A stretch of DNA of 64,000 bases from assembly GCF_000708265.2 (NCBI RefSeq), contig NZ_JCKI01000005.1, positions 124,001-188,000 of the forward strand, in the 5' to 3' direction. The notes under the pieces are model-generated. The model saw nothing but the letters and a program-made list of their open reading frames with translations. It did no database searches and was not told the origin of the DNA. This DNA is from Pedobacter sp. R20-19. Its GTDB lineage: Bacteria; Bacteroidota; Bacteroidia; Sphingobacteriales; Sphingobacteriaceae. The number at the start of each line of letters is the position of its first letter. The stretch's first letter is position 1. A program made the position numbers and the translations under genes. Positions 28,491 through 37,287 of the stretch are shown one piece after another.

Positions 28491-28550
28491 AAAAAAAGCC
28501 GCACATTTCTGTGAGGCTTTCTGTGATCCCGCTGGGATTTGCACCTAGTG
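28491..28550. repeat. copy of tRNA-Lys 3' end plus its terminator (left island junction)
   Basis: About 51 of 60 bases match 43760-43819, which holds the terminator and 3' end of the intact minus-strand tRNA-Lys. The shared core GTGATCCCGCTGGGATT is identical. Here it is not followed by the rest of a tRNA, so it is a remnant, as expected of an attachment site made when an element integrated at the tRNA 3' end. The gap 28551-28987 is AT-rich and shows no gene. Confidence 0.75.
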
Positions 28551-28987
28551 CTAAAATCTGCGTTTAAATAGTATTTTAGGCTGTTTTGTAATTCTACTCA
28601 TTGAATTACTCACTATTTTTTTAATACGTTTTAGCTGCAATTGCTACATCTAAATATACAACTATTCTCCTATAAAATCAAATGATATGACAATTTTTAC
28701 GGTTCTTAAAATTTTGAAACCATGGTTAGTTACGTATATTTGGTAGATTCATGTTGTCTAATTAATATTAAAGAAATAATAATTCTATTTTTACGATGAG
28801 CCCATTTTAGCAGCAATGTTCACTTCAAATTGACCTGCAAAAGGCAGTTAAGATTAATTCAAATTGTAAGAGACTATAATGATATCATGCTAAATACAAC
28901 CAGTATTGTTACTTTTAAATTTAAATCTCAATATGAATTTAACCAAATACTTTTGACCCAAGTGCTAATCATGCAAAACCTTCGTAA

Positions 28988-29446
28988 ATGAGAAAAGCTA
29001 TTTCGCCATTATCCTATAATATAGAGATGTACAAACAAATTAAGGACATTTTAAAAAAACCTTCAAATGTCTCACTGTTACCGATAGTTGGGGAGAGTAA
29101 AATATTTAAACCAAGTGCTGATAGATATGGACATGTAATAATAAGGCTAGATTTGGAGACAGAAGGGGACTTTTATGGCTCACTAAATAAGTATAATTAT
29201 AAATGGGAAATTAACAGCCATGAATTATTCAGTGATGGTTACACGCCGATACCGAAGCACTATGAGCAAATGATAATTAAAGAAATAGAAGTATTTGTTG
29301 TATTGCTGGACTTTTTAAATTATAACACACCTCCACTTCGATTTACTTTGGTAGGAGGAAGTGATAAGCTCACTGAAAGGCCCTACTTTGATCGGGCTAC
29401 AGCAGAGGCTATAATTCAAATTTTTAAGGAACTACATCAAGATTAG
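28988..29446 (+). CDS. small protein resembling EF-G domain IV
   Basis: 152 residues, no signal peptide. The pattern RYGHVIIRLDLE, then PIPKHYEQMIIKEIE and LRFTLVGGSDKLTERPYF followed by ATAEAIIQIFKEL follows the order of elongation factor G domain IV (YAHVxIxxEP, IPxEYxxxVxxGI, VxLxDGSYHxVDS, AxxxAxxxA). No GTPase part is present. Assignment is by pattern only, so moderate. It opens the island, with low-GC codon use. Function unknown; a ribosome- or RNA-binding role would be a guess. Confidence 0.5.
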   Translation: MRKAISPLSYNIEMYKQIKDILKKPSNVSLLPIVGESKIFKPSADRYGHVIIRLDLETEGDFYGSLNKYNYKWEINSHELFSDGYTPIPKHYEQMIIKEIEVFVVLLDFLNYNTPPLRFTLVGGSDKLTERPYFDRATAEAIIQIFKELHQD

Positions 29447-29550
29447 ACCTTGAAACCTAAATTCTCATCAAGTTATATCATCAATTAGAATAAAATGTAT
29501 AATCCTTATAATAACGATTTGTTGAAGAGATAAAGCGTTTCGTAATCAGA

Positions 29551-30831
29551 TTAAACCGAAAAAATAAGCTTTCTTAATGCCTTGCGCTCTATATCATATT
29601 CTGTCCATGTTTTGGCAGGACTGTAGATTATGTGGCGGATCAACGCATAAATATGATTGTGCAATTCTTTAAAAAGTTTCTCCCGCTCAGCATGGATAGG
29701 GATCAGCTCTTCAATGCTCTTTCCCATGTGGACAATCTTTGTTCTTAATCCAGGATTGTGTTTTCCTTCGCCTCCTGTAAGTTCTTTGAATCGTTCCGTC
29801 AGTTCTTCATATTTCGCTTTATCAGTAGTTAAACAGGGTATGAACTTTTCTTTAAGGTCTTGAAATCTCCCAAAGCTGAACGGATCTCCAATGTAATCAA
29901 ACAGAACCATGATATGGGCAAATTTCATGGTTTCATTATCGGATTCCTGAATTGCGGAGTGTAATTTTAAAGCATGTTTGGCAATATTCTGTAATTCGTT
30001 GTATTCATTGCCAAGCAACAGACGAAAGCCTAATTGATCTGTTATTGTAGCATCCATGCCAATGCCTTTTGAAAAGGCCTTCAACTCTACTTCTCTCGCC
30101 TGGACATTACCAAATTTCTGACCAGGGAAATAGCAAAGCATAGCCGAATAGCGGTCAGACCAAACACCTGGTTTTGCAGGAAGGGCTTCCGGTAAATGAT
30201 AATCACCATTGTAATATCTTAATAAATCCATCATCCGGTCTGCATAATTGGCGCATTCTTTTATCAGGTGACTATCCTCTTGCTGTGTAAGCTTACCATA
30301 GCTTTCAAAGGAAAGCTTTTTGGTAAATACAAGCAGTGGTAGGTTGGCGAATACTTCCGGAGATACCTCCGTTATATTGGTAACATGGTCCCTGAGCGTT
30401 TTGGTATTCTTAGACAGAAAATCTTTGCCATCCAATGTTTGAATATTGATCTGCTCCACCTGGAACTCACCAGCAGGAAAAAGACATACCGTTTCGCTGA
30501 TAATGGAACTGGAAATTGACAACCTGGAGATTGGAAGGACAATCAAGCAATAATCAAAAATGGCAGTTTGAAAATCAATTTCCTCTTCCTTTTGATAAGC
30601 AGTTATATTGATCCAGGGGAAGGTAACTTCAAAGTTGAATTTCACCTCATCAAATGTATGCTCGCAGTGGAAAGCCAGACCAAAACCGTCTTCAATAACT
30701 TCGACAAAGTACCCATTTTCTTTAAGGCGGTTGATCCCTTCATCCAAATCGTAAGTAGGATATAAGTAAGGGGGCATCCATAGCAGGTTTCCTTGTCTGT
30801 TTGCTTCGGGTAATACTAACACTGCTTTCAT
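29551..30831 (-). CDS. HEPN-domain protein (Apea-like), possible defence factor
   Basis: 426 residues, soluble. The N-terminal ~230 residues have no family I recognise. The C-terminal ~190 are helical and carry LRTKIVHMGKSIEELI, an R-x4-H motif of the type used as the active site of HEPN RNases, placed as in Apea-like HEPN proteins. By family knowledge these act as RNases or RNA binders in toxin-antitoxin and phage-defence systems. Lone gene in the island; RNase activity is inferred. Confidence 0.6.
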   Translation of the reverse strand: MKAVLVLPEANRQGNLLWMPPYLYPTYDLDEGINRLKENGYFVEVIEDGFGLAFHCEHTFDEVKFNFEVTFPWINITAYQKEEEIDFQTAIFDYCLIVLPISRLSISSSIISETVCLFPAGEFQVEQINIQTLDGKDFLSKNTKTLRDHVTNITEVSPEVFANLPLLVFTKKLSFESYGKLTQQEDSHLIKECANYADRMMDLLRYYNGDYHLPEALPAKPGVWSDRYSAMLCYFPGQKFGNVQAREVELKAFSKGIGMDATITDQLGFRLLLGNEYNELQNIAKHALKLHSAIQESDNETMKFAHIMVLFDYIGDPFSFGRFQDLKEKFIPCLTTDKAKYEELTERFKELTGGEGKHNPGLRTKIVHMGKSIEELIPIHAEREKLFKELHNHIYALIRHIIYSPAKTWTEYDIERKALRKLIFSV

Positions 30832-30878
30832 TTCAAAATTAATTTTAATAGGTAATTGGTTATAGCGACGATGAGCAT

Positions 30879-31520
30879 CTACTCTTTTGTTTTAGTTAAG
30901 GATACTACGAGAAAACCCATAGTGATAGCACCAAGGATTGCTTCAATAGATGCGATTACTTTGAAAAAACCTTGCGGTGCTATGTTTCCGCTATATCCAA
31001 GGGTGACAAAGGTACAGATACTACCATATAGGCTGTTTCCCGTTTTTTCGGCTAGACTCATTGTTTCCGTATTGCCGATAATGATTAGACCAGGGGCAAA
31101 AGAAAAGATGATGCCAAAGAAAAGAATAGCTAACAATGTAAACCGGATTATTTTCAATGGTGCCCATCCATAACCCCAATAGTGTTTATTAATCCACCAC
31201 AAATAATATTGCAGGCCTTTTTGCTTTTCCCCTATAAAATCCAGCTCCATCAATTTGAATTTAGTGGCTTCTTTATGGTTTCCTAAATCTGTATTCGCTC
31301 TGAAAAGTGTTCTGTAGGTACGGTCGAAATCAGGCGAATGTTTCATAGGTTTATGCCAGATACCAAAATGATCAGGCTCTGAATTTTCAAAAACCGGATT
31401 AAAAAAGCCACCCCATACTCGAAAATACTGTAAGAGGCTATTGGATATCTTTCCGGACGCATAGGAGTTAATAAACTTCCAATTCTGTAACTCCGAATTA
31501 TTGATCTGCATATTGCGCAC
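30879..31520 (-). pseudogene. pentapeptide/ion-channel gene, C-terminal part after frameshift
   Basis: 213 codons beginning at a GTG that is probably not a real start. The first ~40 residues continue the pentapeptide-like pattern of the upstream reading frame (NMQINNSELQNWKFINS), then a helical region, and two membrane helices (IIRFTLLAILFFGIIFSF, VIASIEAILGAITMGFLVV) flanking a pore loop CTFVTLGYSGNIAP that resembles the K+ channel filter TxGYG. So it is the channel part of one gene whose N-terminal part is at 31498-32397. Ions conducted are not known. Confidence 0.65.
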
Positions 31521-32397
31521 TGCAATTATGGAACGAAAGATGTGGCATGTTTAATTCCGAACAATTGAGATTATCGACAGTACAATAATTAAATTCCAAA
31601 TTGCCTAAATCTGAAAAATGAATAGTATCCTTTAGGATCAGTCCACTCACATTTATAAATTCGAGGTTTTTTCCCCGTAAAAGGATACCTAATCCATTTG
31701 CAGGTGGCGCAATGCCACCCATTTTCAACAAACGTATATTCCCGTTAAGATAGACCTGTTCCTCCTTTGTGTTCTTATAAATCTTATTCATTCTATCTAG
31801 AATTTTATTTTCCAGATTATTGGCAATACACCAATCTGAATAGGAGACAAAGGAGAGAATATATTCGTAGATTACAGGCTCGCCATCGCCTTCCGTTTGT
31901 GTTTCACCATCATAATCGTCCCAAACCTGATGTTTGGTTTTTCCTTCGTAACTAACTTTTATTAAGTGGTAATCGCCTTTTTTCCGATATACTTTTCTAA
32001 TTGCCAGTTTACGCTTCTCTTCTAATTTGAGACTTTTTATTTCTTTTGAATGGCGTGTGAAGATTGTCTTTAACTTGAGGTTTGCCTTTTTATTTTCCTT
32101 ATACTTATAGTTTAGAAAGGAACTGATATAGCCATCCATCAGCACTTCATCTGATAAGTTATATTGTTCCATCCATTCGGAGAAACGCATCTGGCTTTTT
32201 TTCAGATTTTCTAAAATCCTGGGATAGTCGTGCTTTTTTCTCCATTCATCAAAAGGGTATTGAGGCAAAAGCCATAAGTCCCTAATTGAAAGTTCCTTAT
32301 TATTCAGTATCTCCTGAGTTAATGCATCGTCCGTAATTTCATAATTGCTATTTTTGTAGAGGTCGTCTACAATATCGGGGATTGCGGTAGCCATCAA
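31498..32397 (-). pseudogene. pentapeptide/ion-channel gene, N-terminal part
   Basis: 299 codons from ATG 32397. Mostly charged and helical, it turns into pentapeptide-like repeats near its end (FINVSGLILKDTIHFSDLGN then LEFNYCTVDNLNCSELN, LSFHNCS). After NCS the frame goes to AQYADQ and stops, while the +1 frame continues VRNMQINNSELQNWKF, which keeps the repeat register. The two frames overlap by 23 bases. This is most simply a one-base indel in a ~500-residue pentapeptide-channel gene; translational coupling of two genes is a less likely reading. Confidence 0.6.
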
Positions 32398-32518
32398 ACG
32401 TTAGTTTAGATTGCTAATTTAAAAAAAAATAAACAATAGCTAAAAGCTTGGCCATGCCTGCTAGAGGTCTAATTCCATAATCACAATAGAGTAGGTTTGT
32501 CTTAATGGTTCCTGTGCG

Positions 32519-32671
32519 TTATTTAGGTTGAAATGCTTTGAAGAACTGGTTCAAGATCAATTCCATTTCGGTCATTTCCCAATGACCATTATTGCTTATC
32601 TTTTTTAAAAAGGCCTTTTGGATTGCTGTTTTGTCATCCAAAGAGCCTTGGTATTGTTTTAGGGAAGCATC
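32519..32671 (-). pseudogene. 3' fragment of an unrecognised gene
   Basis: Fifty codons without a start, DASLKQYQGSLDDKTAIQKA then a helical end (HWEMTEMELILNQFFKAFQ) and a stop at 32519-32521. An in-frame stop precedes it. I do not recognise the family. It overlaps the integrase stub in another frame; both look like debris of a mobile element. Confidence 0.4.
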
Positions 32672-32739
32672 TTAATTACTTTGCGGATGTAGTTCTTTTG
32701 CTTTTTCAAATAAAAAAGTAGGTTAAACTTAGTTGTCAT
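32659..32739 (-). pseudogene. tyrosine integrase N-terminal stub
   Basis: 26 codons, MTTKFNLLFYLKKQKNYIRK then VIKMLP and a stop. The first 17 residues are the typical opening of Bacteroidota phage/ICE tyrosine recombinases (M-x-x-x-F-x-L-L-F-Y-L-K-K-x-K-N-Y, normally followed by PIYLRIT). The rest of the ~400-residue enzyme is gone. It points away from the tRNA 3'-end copy at 32972, 233 bases off, which is where an integrase would sit beside its att site. The gap 32740-33090 has no other gene. Confidence 0.6.
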
Positions 32740-32971
32740 AATTTTGCACATTAAGGATTAAACAAAATAATCTTTACAGTAAGACGTATACAAGATGTCT
32801 AGTGATTAAAATAGTTGTCATACAATAAGTTGCAATTTATTCGGTGAGTAGGACAGATTTCAAAATTACGCACCTAATTACTCACTTTTTATATTATAAA
32901 ATATGCGAATTTTGGTAATTTCTTAGAATAAAAAACTATTCATTAGCTTCATTTTCATAATTTTAGTCGTG

Positions 32972-33004
32972 TTTGATGTTGTTTCTTGTGATCTCGTTGG
33001 GATT
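32972..33004. repeat. internal copy of the tRNA-Lys 3' end (att-like, inner)
   Basis: 29 of 33 bases match 43634-43666 (TTTGAT-R-TTGTTTCT-Y-GTGATC then YCGYTGGGATT). The second half is the tRNA-Lys 3' end core, the first half is outside the tRNA and shared only by these two sites. That suggests an inner element, about 10.7 kb, flanked by this pair. Confidence 0.65.
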
Positions 33005-33090
33005 CACATTATATAACTCCTTTGAGGGCTTTTCTCACTATAAAAGTAATTATCTTACCTTTAGTTGAGTAATTTATTTTACTGCAGCTT

Positions 33091-34482
33091 ATGAGAGATA
33101 TATGTGTTTTCTGCAAAAATGTTTTAGATGGTTCCGATGAACATATAATTCCTCAAAGTATAAATGGGCAATTACATTCCAAAGAACTAATTTGTTCAAA
33201 TTGCAATAATCTATTTGGGGTAAAGGTAGACCCTATTTTGAAAGAGACATTGGGTGTTTTATTACACGTCTTAAAAATTGGTAATTCTAAAAACCTTGTT
33301 GTTAAGGACGAGGAAGGTACACCTTATCTAATTGATAATACGTCCGGTAAATTAAAGCAAATAAAACCACAGGTTACAACCATAAAACGCGATGATGGTA
33401 AAATTCAAATTAATGTAATTGGCCCAGACGAAATTAGCACTTATAAAGCGATGGCAACCAAAGCTGTCCGTACAGTTGGAATGGCGGCACTTAAGGGCGA
33501 ATTTTCTACTAGTAAGTCCCAAAAAATAAATATCAGTCTATCGGCTGACGCAGAAATAAAAATTGACGGAAAATTTCTGTTGGCATTAAACAAAATTATC
33601 GTTGAATATTATTGTTACTGTAATCTTAATCAAGAATGGATAGAACCACTCATTAGTTCTATTGCTAAGCTACAGGAAAACTTTTCTAATATCCAAATAT
33701 GTAACACCTCTCATAATATCAGGAAACCGGAAAGCACTGAAATATCTCACCTCATTGTTATTAGATCGGATGAAGTTAAGAAAATCATATATGCATATAT
33801 TGAAATATTCACAGTAATATGTGGGTATGTAATTTTAGTTGAAAATTATGAGGGTGAAAAAGTAGATTTTGTCTACCATCAGGATGCTATTACAAAGGAG
33901 ATTTTGGAAATGGAAATTGACGTTAAGATAGATAACATTGAAGAACAACCTGCGGAATTTGAACATAACATCAATGCCCTTTTTGATAGGCATGAGGACA
34001 GGCATATCTATGAACAGGTTAGCTTGATGTGTAAAGATATTAAAGATGAACTAGATATCGAATTGGAGAGAGGTGCTATAACAGAAGATGAACACGAAAA
34101 AAAATATGTAGAAAGGGCCACAAAAATGATTGCTCATATGATGGTGTTCGTTTTTCCTGATGCGGTGGAAGACTTCAATTTAAAAGAATTAAAAGAGATT
34201 AACTATATACATTCATTGATTAAAGCAGATAAAATTGAGGAGTTTAAATTTTTTTATCATCAATTTATTGGGCACGAATTTACATTTGAAGGGAATGAAA
34301 GCATTTATAAAATGGAAAATTTTGTATTTGCTAGGCATAGGCCTAGGAATGATGTGCATATGTTGAAGGTATACTGCTGTTTCGTTTCTGAAAAAGATGG
34401 CTCCAAAGAATATTGGCCTGCCACAGATGTATTTAAATTTACAGGTGTTCCGTTTCTGCCGGATTATTTCGTATGGCTTTAA
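33091..34482 (+). CDS. HNH-type endonuclease-domain protein
   Basis: 463 residues. The N-terminus has CVFCKN, SDEHIIPQSINGQL and LICSNCNNLFG: two CxxC pairs and the E-H-I-I-P-x-S-x-N-G core of the HNH_5 group, which coordinates zinc and cuts nucleic acid. The remaining ~400 residues are helical and unassigned (VRTVGMAALKGEF, YKMENFVFARHRPRND). No signal peptide. On a tRNA island, a phage-defence or anti-plasmid nuclease is plausible, but the target is unknown. AT-rich codon use unlike the metabolic genes. Confidence 0.65.
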   Translation: MRDICVFCKNVLDGSDEHIIPQSINGQLHSKELICSNCNNLFGVKVDPILKETLGVLLHVLKIGNSKNLVVKDEEGTPYLIDNTSGKLKQIKPQVTTIKRDDGKIQINVIGPDEISTYKAMATKAVRTVGMAALKGEFSTSKSQKINISLSADAEIKIDGKFLLALNKIIVEYYCYCNLNQEWIEPLISSIAKLQENFSNIQICNTSHNIRKPESTEISHLIVIRSDEVKKIIYAYIEIFTVICGYVILVENYEGEKVDFVYHQDAITKEILEMEIDVKIDNIEEQPAEFEHNINALFDRHEDRHIYEQVSLMCKDIKDELDIELERGAITEDEHEKKYVERATKMIAHMMVFVFPDAVEDFNLKELKEINYIHSLIKADKIEEFKFFYHQFIGHEFTFEGNESIYKMENFVFARHRPRNDVHMLKVYCCFVSEKDGSKEYWPATDVFKFTGVPFLPDYFVWL

Positions 34483-34582
34483 CGCAATGATTATGAACCG
34501 ATAGTAGTTTGTTCTTCAAACAGAAACTGGCGTTAGCCACCTTTTTTTTATGTTTGTTTAATTCCTATTAAACCGTCGAAAT

Positions 34583-35594
34583 ATGCAGAACCTAGCCAAC
34601 TTTCTTACTCGATTGCAGATTTTTAACCTGCACCTTGTTACCAAAAGCGAATTAAAGAGCTCCATAAAAGAAGATGGGCAGAAACGAGCTTATAGTCTTG
34701 CCCACGAAACCCACTATTATGATTCGTTCACTTATAAGAGTGAAATCAGGGTATTAAAAGACATGGCTTTAATTGATCTGTTGTCCCTTAACGACACCAG
34801 TTTAAAAAGAGAATTTGAACAGCTCAAAAAATTAAAGGAAAGGTTTAAACTCATATGGACAAATTTCAACCAGCATTATAGTGAGCTTAGAACTGAATAT
34901 CCCAGCAACCTAATATTTTCAATCCAACTAGATTATTTGTTCATAGTTAACAACCTACAATCAGACTACAAGGATATTTATATAGGCGATGAGCTTGTAG
35001 AATGTCTGCACGATACTTTAAAGATCAGGGACAAGTTCTTAAGTGAGCTGGTTAGTGAAATCGATGAAATTCTACATCCCCGTGAAACTTTCGAGAAATG
35101 GACGGCCAAACAAAAAAGCCCGCAACAAACTGAAGATTTCAAGCCTGAGCAGCCCACAAAATCCCATATAATCCCGATGCGAGTCGGCCAAAATTCAATC
35201 ATCAGTTTACAGGTGATTTTCTGAAACTGATAAAGACTTATTTTTCAGAAGAACATTTCAGCCAGCTTGACGCCCTAATAAAAGCGGACGAACAACCTGC
35301 AAACCAGATGATCTTCAACGGAAACAGTAATAAGCTTGCCAATGCTTTTAAGCAATTCTATGAAGCAAACCTGATTGTTGGATGCAATGAAAAGCGGAAC
35401 TCGAAAAATGGATTCTAAAAAACTTCCTAAATAGCAATGGAGATAAAGTAAACGAATACTCGGAGGGCTGGCTAAGTGCGATTATATCATCCGATACCAG
35501 GGCCTGCAAATCACCAATTTTAGAGGTAAGGATGAAAGACAAAGTTCCTTTTCTGGTTCCAACAGTTCGAAACAAAAAAAACAGTAAATATTAG
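34583..35594 (+). pseudogene. mobile-element-type helical protein, broken by two frameshifts
   Basis: The frame from ATG 34583 codes 213 residues (RLQIFNLHLVTKSELK, DYKDIYIGDELVECL) but turns to nonsense near 35185. A second frame carries on FNHQFTGDFLKLIKTYF to NEKRNSKNGF (to about 35418), and a third, from about 35393, gives AELEKWILKNFLNSNGDKVN, then EGWLSAIISSDT and ends at TAG 35592-35594. The three pieces join into one protein of ~330 residues. I recognise no named family; the style is that of accessory genes of Bacteroidota conjugative elements, which would fit the excisionase-like remnant just after it. Confidence 0.55.
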
Positions 35595-35656
35595 TAGAGA
35601 AACGGTAAGGATGCGGTTTAACTTGTTGTAACCCTACAAAACAAGCCACTAACATT

Positions 35657-35681
35657 GCGGTATCAAAACAAAAGATACCGC
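35657..35681. promoter_or_regulatory. inverted repeat before an excisionase-like remnant
   Basis: GCGGTATC 35657-35664 pairs perfectly with GATACCGC 35674-35681 across a nine-base spacer, two bases before ATG 35684. Placement directly over the translation start suggests an operator or RNA hairpin controlling the small gene. Confidence 0.45.
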
Positions 35682-35683
35682 CA

Positions 35684-35746
35684 ATGAAGTACACATTCGA
35701 AGAACTACCGCAGGCCATTAGTACACTGATCTTATTCTTATTGTGA
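35684..35746 (+). pseudogene. remnant of a small helix-turn-helix/excisionase-like gene
   Basis: Twenty codons, MKYTFEELPQAISTLILFLL, then stop. The opening M-x-x-(x)-T-F-E-x-L-P-x-A-(V/I)-S is characteristic of small HTH excisionase-like proteins in Bacteroidota mobile elements; the DNA-binding part is missing. From here to 35960 there is no open gene; the sequence looks like decayed coding DNA. Confidence 0.45.
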
Positions 35747-35960
35747 TCTTCAGGGATTGGAAATAGCGAAAAGTGGATTGGTGCTATTGAAAGAAAGCAT
35801 ATAGGAGCGATACCAAATAATAATGCCCAAGGATAAGGAATAAAAAAGGATTATAGAAGCCCTGCGTATGCGAAAGAAAGTACCACTTCAGCAGTAATTA
35901 TAAGATGTCAATAGCGTATACTTTATTAAAATGAAAACACCAGGAAAGTAAAGCATCGGA

Positions 35961-37277
35961 TTATTTTCTCATTATATATTTGAGGTTATCAAATAAGCGC
36001 TGGATTAAACGCCTGTCATTGGTGATGATCTCTGCTGACCCTTTTGCCTCCGCCTTAAAATCAAGTTTCGTTCCATAATTGGTTTTTAACTGATTAGGAA
36101 AGTCAACCAACACCATATAGGTTTCTACATCTGCTTTTTCTGTTTTGGTGGTATTAGTGGTTAGTGAGATTGACTTAATTCGACCTGTTATCGAGCCGTA
36201 TTCCAAATAAGGATAGTTATCCAGTTTAACGATTACTTCCTGACCTGTCTTAATTTTACCACTACCTTGTGCTGGTAAAACGAGCTGTCCAAATGCTTTC
36301 TCTGCAGCTGGTACGATCGTAAATACCTGTTCACCGGCCTGTACAAATTGGTTCTCATTATAAAATTTTAGAAATTGAACCTTTCCGTTAAATGGAGCTA
36401 TAAAAACATACTTCTGTTCCCAACTTTTAATATTATCAACTAAATCATTATACGCTGAGATCAGGGCGATTTGCAATCCTTTTTCCTTCTCAGGCTTTTG
36501 TATACCTAATTCCTGAATCTTACTTTCCGTTTGCTGCGCAGCCTGTTTGGCATTAATTAAATTGTTAATGGCATTTTGTAAGCCATCCTTACTAGATAAA
36601 TAACTCATTTGTGTTTTATCCAGCTCAGATTCGCTAATTACTTTTTTTGTAAATAATGTAGAATCCCGGCTATAAAACTTATGAACATAAATTAAACTGT
36701 TTTTAGCCATTTCTACCCTTTTGTTGGCAGTGGATATCGAATTCCGCTGCTCATTTAATAGAACGAGGAAGTTTTGTGCCTGCTTATCTAAAAGCTTGTC
36801 TTCTTTATAGTTGATGAAATCCTGAAGACTGTTAACAAATGCATAATATTTAGCGTTTAATTCACCTAATGAAAAATTGTGAGGTAATTCCTTTCTGATG
36901 TCTAAAATTTTATCCGTGTTTGGATTAAACAATTTAAGTAAACTATCAATATAAATTACGCTGGTTGGATTAGTCGGGTTTTCTATGTAGGCAAGCACCT
37001 GTCCCTCATTTACTTCGTCCATAGACTTAATCCCATTGAGCTTTAGTTTACCATTGAAACTAGCAATGAGTTTTAATGGAGCACTATTTGCATTAATATT
37101 AATCTGGCCTTTTATCATATCAGGATAACGAACCAACCAGCCAAAAACAAACAAAAGTATAAACAGAAACACCACAATTGCTGAAACCCAAAAGCCAAAT
37201 CGTGTTGGCATCCTGTCTATAATATGTTGTACTTCCTCAGTCCTAGGATCAATGGACAATAGTTTATCTTTTTCCAT
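35961..37277 (-). CDS. HlyD-family secretion adaptor
   Basis: 438 residues. One N-terminal membrane helix (FWVSAIVVFLFILLFVFGWL), a biotinyl-lipoyl half, a long coiled coil (about residues 140-270), the second lipoyl half (FIAPFNGKVQFLKFYNENQF) and a beta-barrel domain (KTGQEVIVKLDNYPYLEYGS). It is the periplasmic adaptor that joins an inner-membrane ABC exporter to an outer-membrane channel. It lies 10 bases after the C39-peptidase ABC transporter. No TolC-like gene is in the window, so the outer-membrane part must come from elsewhere. Confidence 0.85.
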   Translation of the reverse strand: MEKDKLLSIDPRTEEVQHIIDRMPTRFGFWVSAIVVFLFILLFVFGWLVRYPDMIKGQININANSAPLKLIASFNGKLKLNGIKSMDEVNEGQVLAYIENPTNPTSVIYIDSLLKLFNPNTDKILDIRKELPHNFSLGELNAKYYAFVNSLQDFINYKEDKLLDKQAQNFLVLLNEQRNSISTANKRVEMAKNSLIYVHKFYSRDSTLFTKKVISESELDKTQMSYLSSKDGLQNAINNLINAKQAAQQTESKIQELGIQKPEKEKGLQIALISAYNDLVDNIKSWEQKYVFIAPFNGKVQFLKFYNENQFVQAGEQVFTIVPAAEKAFGQLVLPAQGSGKIKTGQEVIVKLDNYPYLEYGSITGRIKSISLTTNTTKTEKADVETYMVLVDFPNQLKTNYGTKLDFKAEAKGSAEIITNDRRLIQRLFDNLKYIMRK

Positions 37278-37287
37278 CCCTCAGTTC

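Noticed and set aside
28523-28560. Possible second tRNA-Lys gene at 28.5 kb
   Set aside because: Only the 3' end is present; D arm, anticodon arm and 5' acceptor are missing.
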